Source: Alistipes sp. (GTDB lineage: Bacteria > Bacteroidota > Bacteroidia > Bacteroidales > Rikenellaceae). From it: a stretch of 33,384 nucleotides of DNA. The notes below the pieces were generated by a model. The model did not search any database and had not been told where the DNA came from. It saw only the letters and a list, made by a program, of their open reading frames with translations. The stretch is taken from assembly GCA_017408825.1 (NCBI GenBank), contig JAFQTX010000009.1, positions 1 to 33,384 on the forward strand, in the 5' to 3' direction. Made by a program: the position numbers and the translations under genes. Of this stretch, positions 14,347 to 22,468 are shown one piece after another (positions within the stretch are counted from its first letter, which is position 1; the number at the start of each line of letters is the position of its first letter).

Positions 14347-16842
14347 CTACTTGCTCTTGATAGTGATCGTGGCAGCCTTCAGCCCCTTGGACTGTGCCGT
14401 AAGCGTGATGTCGCCGGCTATCTCCTTGCTCTCTACAATGGCTGTCATCATGCCGTTAAACACCTTCATGCGAGGTAGGTGGAATGGCTCGAGCGAGATA
14501 GGGTTGCCGTTTGCTCCTGCACGGTAGCTGCCAGCACCCTTTACGCTGAAGCGTATTTCGTGCTGAGCATCAGGGCATAGGTTGCCATCCTTATCCACAA
14601 CACGTACGGTGATAAACGCCAGGTCTCGACCATCCGCCTTAATCGTCGAACGGTCCACAGAGAGCTCGATATGGTGGGGTGCACCGGCAGTGTGTAGCTC
14701 TCGTTCAGCAACGGCATTACCCTCGGCATCGTAGGCCACAACACGCACTGTACCAGGTTCATACTTAGTATCCATCCACATCAGACGGTAGCGCTTCTGG
14801 CGCTTAAAGCTGCGCATCGACTCCTCGTCCATAGAGTTGTCGTAGGTAACACTTGTATCCTTGGTACGAATACCCTGGCTTACACCATTGATAAATAGCT
14901 CGGCCGAGGGGTAGTTGGTATATACAAATATGGGTGTTGTTTCGCCTATACGCTCTGGCCAGTTCCAGTGGGGGAGTATGTGGAGAGTCTCCTCCTCGGC
15001 GTTCCAGTGGCTGCGGTATAGGTAGTAGCGATCCTTAGGGAGTCCTGCGAGGTCGAGGATGCCGAATAGCGATGAGTGGCTTGGCCAGTTGGTGTAGTAT
15101 GGTGTAGGCTCGCCGAGATAGTCGAAGCCAGTCCATACGAACTCGCCGATGCCCCACTCGAAGTCGTCGTGCCATATCCAGTCGTCCTCAGGAAGATTCG
15201 ACCACGAGCAGTGCTCCACGTCGTACGACGACGATTGGTGGTCGTCGTAGGTGGCCATCGAGCGACGCTCAACAGGGAACTTGTAGACGCCACGGCTACT
15301 TACCGTAGAGGCGGTCTCGCTGCCGAGGATAATCTGCTGTGGCAGACGTAGATAGTTGTCGGGGTAGAGGTGTGGACGGTAGTTGAAGCCTGCAACATCC
15401 ATCGTGGCAGCCATATTGTTGTGCACCACGTTATGAGGCTGATCCATACCCTGTGTCACAGGGCGTGTGGGGTCCTCACGATGGCAGATGTCCTGAAGAT
15501 AGCGTGATAGCTTAGCGCCCCAGATGACATCACCCTGATCGGGCACCTCGTTGCCTATGCACCACATCACCACGCTTGGGTTGTTGCGGTAGTGGCGTAC
15601 AAGGTTCTCCATGTCACGCTCGGCCCACTCGTCGAAGTACTTGTGATAGCCATTAGCAACCTTTGCTGTGCGCCACTCGTCGAACGACTCGAGCATAAGC
15701 ATCATACCCATCTCGTCGCACGCCTTGACAAGCTCAGGTGCGGGCATATTGTGTGAGGTGCGTATGGCATTACAGCCCATATCCTTGAGTATGCGTATCT
15801 GGCGGCGTATGGCGGCATCATTCACCGCAGCACCCAACGGACCGAGGTCGTGGTGATTGCATACACCCTTAAACTTCTCGGGCTTACCGTTGATAAATAG
15901 TCCCTTGTCGGGGATAATCTCTACCTTGCGGATACCAAAACGTGTAGTGTACTCATCCTTGAGCTTATCACCGACATAGACCTTTGACTCGGCGGTATAT
16001 AGCGTTGGTGTATCTACCGACCATAGCTCGGGATTGCTGATGTCGAACCTCTGCTCGAAGAGCGAGCTGTCGTACTTGCTTATCATATCCTCGGCCGAGG
16101 CTACCACCTCGCCCTGAGGGTTGCGGATGTCGGTGACGATGCGTAGTGCTGAAACTTCGGTAGTGGTGGGGTACTCGATGGTTGTAAGAAGTTTCACCTC
16201 GGCGAGATGCTCGCCCACACGTGGTGTGCTGAGCTGTGTGCCCCATACAGGGATGTGCACATCCTCGGTTACGATGAGGTGGACGTTGCGGTAGAGGCCT
16301 GCGCCAGGATACCAGCGTGACGACTCACTCTCGTTCTCAAGACGCACGGCAAGCAGGTTTGTTTCGCCAGGCTTAAGATAGTCGGTGATGTCGAAATAGA
16401 AAGAGTTGTAGCCATAGGGCCAGTAGCCCACTTCGTGGCCATTGACATAGACACGTGCCTGGCTCATTGCTCCGTCGAATATTAGTGTGGCACGCTTGCC
16501 CGCCTCAAACTCAGGTGTCTCGAACTGTAGACGATACCAGCCTACGCCCACAAAGGGGAGTCCTCCGGTACGTCCGGCGTGCTCCATAGCCTCCTTCTGA
16601 CCATCCTGCGTGATGGCCACGTTCTGCTTATCGTTGTGGATGCTGAATGGTCCGTATATCGCCCAGTCGTGGGGTATGCGTACCTGTTGCCACCTCTTGT
16701 CGTTGTACTGGGGAGAGCTAAACTCCTCGCTATCCTGCTGCGTGAAGCGCCACCCCTTGTCGAGGAGCTGCTCGGTGCGCTGCTGTGCCGTAAGCGTAGT
16801 GCATACCGCAAGAAGCATCAAAAGTGTGATTAGTCGTTTCAT
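14347..16842 (-). CDS. Secreted glycoside hydrolase family 2 enzyme (beta-galactosidase type)
   Basis: An 831-residue exported GH2 enzyme. Start ATG at 16840-16842 gives a clean signal peptide (MKRLITLLMLLAVCTTLTAQ); the ten codons upstream overlap the promoter and are not used. Order: jelly-roll sugar-binding domain (about residues 25-200), an immunoglobulin-like domain (210-305), a TIM barrel (310-600), then a DUF4982-like domain and a final Ig-like domain ending near KGLKAATITIKSK. The acid/base is E432 in WCIGNEVPD and the nucleophile E509 in ILGSETAS. The family cleaves terminal beta-galactosides or related sugars; exact specificity cannot be read. No susCD pair is nearby, so this is not a full polysaccharide utilisation locus. 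Confidence 0.9.
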   Translation of the reverse strand: MKRLITLLMLLAVCTTLTAQQRTEQLLDKGWRFTQQDSEEFSSPQYNDKRWQQVRIPHDWAIYGPFSIHNDKQNVAITQDGQKEAMEHAGRTGGLPFVGVGWYRLQFETPEFEAGKRATLIFDGAMSQARVYVNGHEVGYWPYGYNSFYFDITDYLKPGETNLLAVRLENESESSRWYPGAGLYRNVHLIVTEDVHIPVWGTQLSTPRVGEHLAEVKLLTTIEYPTTTEVSALRIVTDIRNPQGEVVASAEDMISKYDSSLFEQRFDISNPELWSVDTPTLYTAESKVYVGDKLKDEYTTRFGIRKVEIIPDKGLFINGKPEKFKGVCNHHDLGPLGAAVNDAAIRRQIRILKDMGCNAIRTSHNMPAPELVKACDEMGMMLMLESFDEWRTAKVANGYHKYFDEWAERDMENLVRHYRNNPSVVMWCIGNEVPDQGDVIWGAKLSRYLQDICHREDPTRPVTQGMDQPHNVVHNNMAATMDVAGFNYRPHLYPDNYLRLPQQIILGSETASTVSSRGVYKFPVERRSMATYDDHQSSSYDVEHCSWSNLPEDDWIWHDDFEWGIGEFVWTGFDYLGEPTPYYTNWPSHSSLFGILDLAGLPKDRYYLYRSHWNAEEETLHILPHWNWPERIGETTPIFVYTNYPSAELFINGVSQGIRTKDTSVTYDNSMDEESMRSFKRQKRYRLMWMDTKYEPGTVRVVAYDAEGNAVAERELHTAGAPHHIELSVDRSTIKADGRDLAFITVRVVDKDGNLCPDAQHEIRFSVKGAGSYRAGANGNPISLEPFHLPRMKVFNGMMTAIVESKEIAGDITLTAQSKGLKAATITIKSK

Positions 16843-16869
16843 ATGGTTAGTTTTACGTTTTCCTGCAGA

Positions 16870-16899
16870 CAAAGATACAACTTTTTTTTAGACAAGCAA
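16870..16899 (-). promoter_or_regulatory. Promoter of the GH2 gene
   Basis: On the minus strand TTG (16899-16897), 19 bases, then TATCTTTG (16877-16870). The start codon is 28 bases further on. A strong match to the Bacteroidetes consensus. Confidence 0.7.
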
Positions 16900-16907
16900 C
16901 GCCCTCT

Positions 16908-16948
16908 AACAGCGAAGGGCCAACCTATGTGGTCAGCCCTTCGCTGTT
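16908..16948 (-). terminator. Hairpin after the EF-G paralogue
   Basis: A perfect 13-base-pair stem joins AACAGCGAAGGGC (16908-16920) with GCCCTTCGCTGTT (16936-16948) around a 15-base loop. It lies 31 bases past the EF-G stop and just before the GH2 promoter. No T run follows on the minus strand. The loop can also pair with 16963-16973 near the stop codon. Confidence 0.65.
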
Positions 16949-16979
16949 ATATGTGGCACTTAGACCACGATAGTTGGGA

Positions 16980-19133
16980 TTACTCCTCGTCAGTGTCGGT
17001 GTAAGCCTTAAGCAACTTCTCCTGAACATCGGCAGGAACCTGCTCGTACTGTGCAAACTGCATAGTGTAGGTTGCAGCACCAGAGGTGAGCGATGACAAT
17101 GATGTAGAGTAGCGGTAGAGCTCTGCAAGAGGCACACGTGCGTTGAGGCGGTCGAAGCCCTTATCCGACTCCATACCCATAATCATTGCACGGCGGTTCT
17201 GAAGGTCGCTCATCACAGCACCCATATACTCGCTTGGGGTGAGCACCTCTACGTTGTAGATAGGCTCCATAATCTTTGGACCAGCGTTGCGGAAGGCATC
17301 CTTGAAGGCGTTACGGCCTGCAAGCTTAAACGAGAGCTCGTTTGAATCTACTGGGTGCATCTTACCGTAGTAGACAACTACGCGGATGTCACGTGCGTAA
17401 GAACCTGTCAATGGACCCTCGTCCATCTTCTCCATGATACCCTTCAAGATAGCAGGCATAAAGCGTGTGTCGATAGCACCACCAACTACTGAGTTGTAGA
17501 ACTGAAGCTTACCGCCCCATGGCATATCGTACTCCTCCTTGCCCTTAACGCTAACGGCGATCTCCTGACCATTAACCTTATACTTTGTAGGCTCTGGCAT
17601 ACCCTCGAAGTAAGGCTCGATAACCATATGTACCTCACCAAACTGACCTGAACCACCAGACTGCTTCTTGTGGCGATAGTCGGCCTGAGCTACCTTGGTG
17701 ATGGTCTCACGATATGGGATCTTAGGAGCGAAGAACTCAACCTCCATCTTGTTCTCAGTCGAAAGACGCTGCTTGAGGATGTTGAGGTGGTGCTCACCCT
17801 GACCCTGAATGATAGTCTGCTTGAGCTCCTTTGAGTACTCTACAAGGATTGTTGGATCCTCATACTTAGCATCGTTCAAAAGCTTGCCGAGCTTCTCCTC
17901 GTCGTTCTGCTCCTTAGCCTTGATAGCTGCACGGTAGCGTGGATCGGGGAATGCGATAGGCTCAACAGTCACAGGTGCTGAAGGTGCTGAGAGGGTGTCG
18001 TTGGTGCGTGTGCCCTTAAGCTTCACGGTGCAACCGATGTCACCTGCCGAAAGCTCTGTAACCTTAACACGGTTCTTACCAGCTACGGCGAACAACTGCG
18101 AGAGCTTCTCCTTGTTGCCTGTACGTGAGTTCACAAGCTCCATACCCTCGGTAAGCTTACCACGGATAACACGGAAGAAGGTGATCTCGCCGATATGCTG
18201 CTCGATCTGGCTCTTGAATACGAATACTACGGTAGGCTCCTCGGCATTTGCCATAAGCTCCTCGCCCTCGGTTGAGAGGAATGCAGGTGCCTTCAATGGG
18301 CCTGGACCTACGTTGATGATGAACTCCATAAGACGCTTTGTGCCGATATCACGCTTGCCTGAAGCACAGAAGATAGGCATAATATCACGCTTAGCAACGC
18401 CGAGCTTCAAACCTGAGCGGATGTCATCCTGAGTAAGCGAACCCTTCTCGAAGTAGAGCTCCATAAGAGCGTCATCGTATACTGCAGCAGCCTCAGCGAG
18501 CTCCTGGTTAAGAGCTGTTGCACGCTCCATCTCGCTCTCTGGGATAGGATGCTCCTCACGCTTGCCGTTCTCGTCTACGAACTTGTACATCTTCATCATA
18601 AGAACGTCGATGAACGAGTCGAAAGCACCACCCTGGTTGATAGGATACTGAACGATAACTGGCTTAACAGATGAGTTGGCACGGATACCCTCTACCGTAG
18701 CGTCGAAGTTAGCCTTGTCGCCATCGAGCTGGTTTACAACACCTACCAAAGGCTTGTTGAGGATACGAGCATAGCGTGACTGAAGCTCTGAGCCTACCTC
18801 CCAGCCGTTCTGAGCGTTGAGCACCATGATGCCGATGTCGCCCACTTTGAATGCTGAGAAGAGCGAACCACAGAAGTCGTCCGAACCTGGGCAGTCGATG
18901 ATGTTGAGCTTGCGGTCCATAAACTCTGTGAAGAGGGTTGTAGAGAATATCGAGCGCTTATATTCATGCTCGATATCGGTGTTATCCGAGATTGTGTTGT
19001 TGGTCTCGATACTACCCCTGCGGTCAATTACCTTACCCTCGAAAGCCATTGCCTCTGCAAGGGTAGTTTTACCGGCGCCAGGCGCACCAATAAGAACGAT
19101 GTTCTTAATCTCTTTTGCTGAATAATTTTTCAT
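16980..19133 (-). CDS. EF-G paralogue (EF-G2 type) with degraded GTPase motifs
   Basis: A 717-residue translation-factor homologue with the five-domain EF-G layout; domain IV has the GSGQFGEVHM-like segment and the C-terminus the SSLTSGAATYTMQF segment. The G domain departs from canonical EF-G. The P-loop is GAPGAGKTT (16-24) instead of GHIDAGKTT. The switch I motif RGITI is replaced by KRSIF (59-63). DTPGHVDF is DCPGSDDF (80-87), so the catalytic histidine is Ser84. NKMD is NQLD (134-137). This fits EF-G2 of Bacteroides, reported to support translocation without GTP hydrolysis and to matter in carbon starvation and gut colonisation. Role here is inferred from that family. It has its own promoter at 19199-19228. 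Confidence 0.88.
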   Translation of the reverse strand: MKNYSAKEIKNIVLIGAPGAGKTTLAEAMAFEGKVIDRRGSIETNNTISDNTDIEHEYKRSIFSTTLFTEFMDRKLNIIDCPGSDDFCGSLFSAFKVGDIGIMVLNAQNGWEVGSELQSRYARILNKPLVGVVNQLDGDKANFDATVEGIRANSSVKPVIVQYPINQGGAFDSFIDVLMMKMYKFVDENGKREEHPIPESEMERATALNQELAEAAAVYDDALMELYFEKGSLTQDDIRSGLKLGVAKRDIMPIFCASGKRDIGTKRLMEFIINVGPGPLKAPAFLSTEGEELMANAEEPTVVFVFKSQIEQHIGEITFFRVIRGKLTEGMELVNSRTGNKEKLSQLFAVAGKNRVKVTELSAGDIGCTVKLKGTRTNDTLSAPSAPVTVEPIAFPDPRYRAAIKAKEQNDEEKLGKLLNDAKYEDPTILVEYSKELKQTIIQGQGEHHLNILKQRLSTENKMEVEFFAPKIPYRETITKVAQADYRHKKQSGGSGQFGEVHMVIEPYFEGMPEPTKYKVNGQEIAVSVKGKEEYDMPWGGKLQFYNSVVGGAIDTRFMPAILKGIMEKMDEGPLTGSYARDIRVVVYYGKMHPVDSNELSFKLAGRNAFKDAFRNAGPKIMEPIYNVEVLTPSEYMGAVMSDLQNRRAMIMGMESDKGFDRLNARVPLAELYRYSTSLSSLTSGAATYTMQFAQYEQVPADVQEKLLKAYTDTDEE

Positions 19134-19174
19134 AGTATATTAGTTTTTTAGGTTTTTTTGTTGTGCCTTTTTCG

Positions 19175-19188
19175 AGGCTTAAAAGCCT
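19175..19188 (-). other. Small palindrome in the EF-G2 leader
   Basis: AGGCTT (19175-19180) and AAGCCT (19183-19188) are perfect inverted arms two bases apart. It lies about ten bases downstream of the predicted -7 element, near the 5' end of the transcript, where an operator or a 5'-end stem could act. Confidence 0.35.
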
Positions 19189-19198
19189 TTGCGGATTA

Positions 19199-19228
19199 TA
19201 AAGTTAAAGACTTTTTTTCGAATGGCAA
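19199..19228 (-). promoter_or_regulatory. Promoter of the EF-G2 gene
   Basis: On the minus strand TTG (19228-19226) within TTTTG, exactly 19 bases, then TAACTTTA (19206-19199). It is the same -7 variant as the DUF3467 promoter, giving a leader of about 60 bases. Confidence 0.55.
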
Positions 19229-19650
19229 AATAAAAAACTAAAATTTTTAGAAAATAGGGTAAAATACATATAAATCACGAGTCGGAAACATCATCAAAAT
19301 AGATAATAAGAGAGGGTAGAAACGAGGGACAAAGAGACGATAAGATAGAGGGATGTCGGGTATAGATATAGTCAAATAATAGGTGTGTGGCACTTCAAGA
19401 TTGCTTGATAATTTTAATCAACACCTTTAGGTGTGCAGGGCGCTGCCCTGCCACAAGCCCTCCTTATCAAAGGAGGGCTTGGGAGGATTGTCTATATAAA
19501 ATTTGAAAAAGGATTAATTTATGTAGGTTGTCATTTTTGATTTTCCGCTACCGTACGTGGCATTACAAAGGATATGTGGCACTTCAAGCTTGCTTGATGA
19601 GTGCCACATACCATGCTCTAAAAATCAAGAATTATCTCTTCTGCACTCTC
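19229..19650. repeat. Gene-free spacer with inverted and direct repeats
   Basis: No credible gene. The purine-rich stretch 19260-19370 shows nothing recognisable. Repeats follow. GTGGCACTTCAAGxTTGCTTGAT occurs at 19387-19409 and 19576-19598. ACACCT/AGGTGT forms a palindrome at 19421-19434. GCAGGGC/GCCCTGC forms a stem at 19435-19451. A perfect 11-base stem AAGCCCTCCTT/AAGGAGGGCTT spans 19455-19480. The second direct repeat copy is the core of a hairpin pairing 19573-19583 with 19600-19610, with inner TCAAG/CTTGA. That hairpin is 40 bases past the dapD stop and may end its transcript. Confidence 0.6.
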
Positions 19651-20475
19651 CTACGAAATTGAGTAGTCACGCAGTGCATCGTTGAGCGATGTCTTCTTAT
19701 CGGTAGACTCCTTGCGGCGGCCGATGATAAGTGCGCACTGTACGCCATACTCGCCCGCAGGGAACTTCTTACTATATGTGCCAGATACCACTACCGAACG
19801 TGGTGGTACGTAGCCCTTATACTCCACAGGCTCGGGGCCTGTAACGTCGATGATATGTGTCGAGCCGGTGATCACGGTGTTTGAGCCGAGCACCGCCTCA
19901 CGACAGATATGCGCACCCTCAACAACAATCGAGCGTGAGCCGATGAAGCAGTTATCCTCGATGATCACTGGTGCCGCCTGCACAGGCTCCAGCACACCGC
20001 CAATGCCCACGCCACCAGAGAGGTGTACGTTCTTGCCTATCTGTGCGCATGAGCCCACCGTAGCCCAGGTATCGACCATAGTGCCCGAATCGACATAGGC
20101 ACCGATATTTACGTACGAGGGCATAAGTATAGCGCCAGGGGCGATATATGCGCCGTAGCGAGCCACAGCGTGAGGCACAACACGCACGCCGAGCTGCTCG
20201 TAGCCCCGCTTAAGCTCCATCTTGTCGTACCACTCAAGCTCGCCAGCTCTCATCGTGCGCATAGTCTGAATGGGGAAGTACATGATAACAGCCTTCTTAA
20301 CCCACTCGTTCACCTGCCACTCGCTCTTCTCAAGGTCGATAGGCTCGGCGCAACGTAGCTCACCCTTATCTACAGCCTCGATAACACGGCGAATTGTGTT
20401 GCGCACCTCGTCCGTTGATAGTAGCTCGCGATTCTCCCAAGCTTGTTCGATAATTATCTTTTCATTCTCAAACAT
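19651..20475 (-). CDS. dapD: Tetrahydrodipicolinate N-succinyltransferase
   Basis: Succinylates tetrahydrodipicolinate in the succinylase branch of diaminopimelate and lysine synthesis. 274 residues from ATG 20473-20475; twelve codons upstream are open, but the promoter lies there. The N-terminal helical part (MFENEKIIIEQAWENRELLS) precedes a left-handed beta-helix of hexapeptide repeats with SGGVGIGGVLEP, IIEDNCFIGSRSIVVEGA and VLGSNTVITGSTHI. The C-terminal segment has VSGTYSKKFPAG. Length and motifs are typical. It is divergent from the lipoprotein-lysC pair, so both enzymes of the pathway in this window flank one 240-base control region. Confidence 0.94.
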   Translation of the reverse strand: MFENEKIIIEQAWENRELLSTDEVRNTIRRVIEAVDKGELRCAEPIDLEKSEWQVNEWVKKAVIMYFPIQTMRTMRAGELEWYDKMELKRGYEQLGVRVVPHAVARYGAYIAPGAILMPSYVNIGAYVDSGTMVDTWATVGSCAQIGKNVHLSGGVGIGGVLEPVQAAPVIIEDNCFIGSRSIVVEGAHICREAVLGSNTVITGSTHIIDVTGPEPVEYKGYVPPRSVVVSGTYSKKFPAGEYGVQCALIIGRRKESTDKKTSLNDALRDYSIS

Positions 20476-20505
20476 AATATTCAGTAGTTTAATAGTTTCC
20501 GCTGT

Positions 20506-20513
20506 CAAAGATA
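20506..20513 (-). promoter_or_regulatory. -7 element of dapD
   Basis: TATCTTTG on the minus strand, 30 bases upstream of the chosen dapD ATG. The -33 position has no clear TTG at 19-20 bases. Confidence 0.5.
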
Positions 20514-20555
20514 CTAAATTTTATGAAAACGATGGTTATTTATAGTGAAAATTCC

Positions 20556-20641
20556 TATCTTTGGCGTCATAATGACGCTCCTACTACAACGTCCATCTGC
20601 ATCAAAGTAGGTCTCACGTGATGAAAAGTCACAACTTTTTT
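20556..20641 (+). other. Possible small transcript or leader between dapD and the lipoprotein gene
   Basis: TATCTTTG at 20556-20563 is a good rightward -7 element. Directly after it GCGTCA (20564-20569) pairs with TGACGC (20573-20578), then CCTACT (20580-20585) with AGTAGG (20606-20611). AAAAGT (20624-20629) pairs with ACTTTT (20634-20639), followed by TT. This could be a small RNA of about 75 bases or an attenuated leader. There is no TTG -33, and the last stem is AT-rich. Confidence 0.3.
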
Positions 20642-20642
20642 G

Positions 20643-20650
20643 TACCTTTG
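20643..20650 (+). promoter_or_regulatory. -7 element of the lipoprotein-lysC operon
   Basis: TACCTTTG fits TAnnTTTG and lies 62 bases before the lipoprotein ATG. The -33 region lacks a clear TTG. Confidence 0.5.
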
Positions 20651-20712
20651 TGCGGGTGAATATCCTACATTGATGAGAGTGTAACATGTTATATCATTAA
20701 TAATTAGAGAGA

Positions 20713-21105
20713 ATGAAGAGATTTTTTGTTATCGCATTTATGGCTCTTGTTGCCATAGCTTGCTCTGAGGAGCCTAAGCAGCCGACTATTGCTGAGCAGG
20801 CTGAGAGCTATACAGCACGTGTTATTGACTTGCTCAACAACACCATCGACCATCAGTCTATTGCCGCTGCCGGGGGTGTAGACAAGTGGTTTAACTCGTT
20901 GGATGATGCCAAGAAACAGGAGGTTGCAGACAACTGCAAGCAGTTCCTTGATGTTGAGAAGGAGTTTGCCGCATGGCGTGAGGCTCTTGATGAGCAGGGC
21001 AAGAAGGAGTACGAAGAGTATCTGCGTTCAGGCGCACTGCGCAGCGATATGCGTAAGGTGACTGTGATGCACCGTCTGATGCACGTAGCAATGCCTCGTA
21101 AGTAG
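20713..21105 (+). CDS. Small hypothetical lipoprotein
   Basis: A 130-residue protein I do not recognise. The signal MKRFFVIAFMALVAIAC ends in a lipobox-like VAIAC, so C17 would be lipidated, with SEEPKQ after it. The mature part is short, acidic and mostly helical (KKQEVADNCKQFLDVEKEFA, then EALDEQGKKEYEEYLRSG), possibly a helical hairpin, and ends with HRLMHVAMPRK. It has no internal repeats or membrane helices. The lysC start follows 25 bases after its stop, so the two share the 20643 promoter, but nothing in the protein itself points to amino-acid metabolism. Confidence 0.75.
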   Translation: MKRFFVIAFMALVAIACSEEPKQPTIAEQAESYTARVIDLLNNTIDHQSIAAAGGVDKWFNSLDDAKKQEVADNCKQFLDVEKEFAAWREALDEQGKKEYEEYLRSGALRSDMRKVTVMHRLMHVAMPRK

Positions 21106-21130
21106 TCTTTGGTGACTAATTCGTTGAGTT

Positions 21131-22384
21131 ATGAAAGTATATAAGTTTGGTGGTGCGTCGGTTAAGGATGCTGCTGGCGTACGCAATCTCTTAGATATAG
21201 TCTCGGGCGAGAGTGAGCTATTCATCATCGTCTCGGCGATGGGCAAGACAACAAATGCCCTTGAGGGTGTATTCAGCGCTATGCAACAGGGTGATGAGGC
21301 GGCGGCAATGAAGCGCATAGATGAGAGCTATGCCTACCACCGTGCGATTATCGACGAGTTGCTGGGGGCCGACCGCACCATTGAGGATGTGGATAGACTC
21401 TTTGAACAGCTTCGTAACACGGTGCGCAACACCATCTACCGAGCATCCGATGCCGAGCTGTGGTACGACACCATTGTGGCCTATGGCGAGCTTATCTCTA
21501 CAACCATCATCTCAAACTACCTCAATGGTCACGGCGTGGCTAACCGCTGGGTAGATATGCGTAGAGGATTTCTCACCGAGCAGCGCCACAAGGATGCTAA
21601 CGTGAACCTCGAGGCTACGACCATACGCCTTAAGCGAGAGATTGCCGATAGCCCCGTATCGGTATTCGTAGGTCAGGGATTTATCGGTGGTGCGCCTGAT
21701 GGCACAACAACAACTCTTGGCCGTGAGGGCTCCGACTACTCGGCAGCCATTGTCGCCAATGTACTCGATGCCGAGTCGATGAGCGTATGGAAAGATGTGG
21801 ATGGTATCCTCAATGCCGATCCAAAGATCTTCCCCGATGCTCGTAAGATTGAGCGACTCAACTATATGGATACCATTGAGATGGCATATAGCGGTGCGCA
21901 GATCATCCACCCCAAGACCATCAAGCCCTTGCAGCAGAAGAACATTCCGCTCTACGTGCGTCCTTTTGGCAATAAGCACGCCTTGGGCTCAGTAATTACG
22001 GGCGATGTGGAGCGTGTCTACGAGCCTATAATGATTCAGAAGAGTAATCAGGTGCTGCTTAAGCTCCACTCTCGCGATCTGTCGTTCGTGCTTGAGGAGA
22101 AGTTTGCCAAGGTGTTTAATACCTTCGATAGCCACCGCATAAAGACCAATATCGTGCATAACTCTGCCGTAGACCTCTATATGTCGGTAGATGCCTCGTG
22201 GCATATCGATGCCGCTATCTCGGAACTCGAGGCCGAGGGCTTCGATGTGGAGAAGAGCGAGGATGTGGAGATGGTGACAATCCGCTACTACAACGATGAG
22301 CTCTACCATCGCTATGCCTTTGACGAGCGCATAATAATCAAGCAGGTGACGCCTGATTCACTACGTTTTGTTCGCCGCAAGTAA
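21131..22384 (+). CDS. lysC: Aspartate kinase
   Basis: Phosphorylates aspartate, the first step towards diaminopimelate, lysine, threonine and methionine. Monofunctional, 417 residues: there is no homoserine dehydrogenase part. The N-terminal kinase motif is KFGGASV (5-11). The active-site region TTTLGREGSDYSA is at 192-204 and VWKDVDGILNADPK at 219-232. Tandem ACT domains follow from about residue 290, implying feedback control by an end product. It is second in an operon with a small lipoprotein and faces dapD across the shared spacer. A structured element begins at its stop codon. Confidence 0.93.
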   Translation: MKVYKFGGASVKDAAGVRNLLDIVSGESELFIIVSAMGKTTNALEGVFSAMQQGDEAAAMKRIDESYAYHRAIIDELLGADRTIEDVDRLFEQLRNTVRNTIYRASDAELWYDTIVAYGELISTTIISNYLNGHGVANRWVDMRRGFLTEQRHKDANVNLEATTIRLKREIADSPVSVFVGQGFIGGAPDGTTTTLGREGSDYSAAIVANVLDAESMSVWKDVDGILNADPKIFPDARKIERLNYMDTIEMAYSGAQIIHPKTIKPLQQKNIPLYVRPFGNKHALGSVITGDVERVYEPIMIQKSNQVLLKLHSRDLSFVLEEKFAKVFNTFDSHRIKTNIVHNSAVDLYMSVDASWHIDAAISELEAEGFDVEKSEDVEMVTIRYYNDELYHRYAFDERIIIKQVTPDSLRFVRRK

Positions 22385-22468
22385 TTTCTTGAGATAAGAG
22401 GTCATCTGCGGCCTCTCAATCATTGGGCTGAATAGGAAATACGCTAAGTATGTCCTATCCAGCCCAAT
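22382..22468 (+). repeat. Structured intergenic element, copy B
   Basis: Homologous to 8857-8936 after yidD. The first hairpin is GAGGTC / GGCCTC (22398-22415, same ATCTGC loop). The second is long: ATTGGGCTG (22422-22430) with CAGCCCAAT (22460-22468), ATAGGA (22432-22437) with TCCTAT (22453-22458), and ATAC (22439-22442) with GTAT (22448-22451). That is 19 pairs with two one-base mismatches. Another GAGGTCA follows at 22477-22483. Confidence 0.65.

Noticed and set aside
20514-20712. Lysine riboswitch before the lysC operon
   Set aside because: The region is too short and lacks the five-helix junction and conserved core of the lysine riboswitch; only small separate stems are present.
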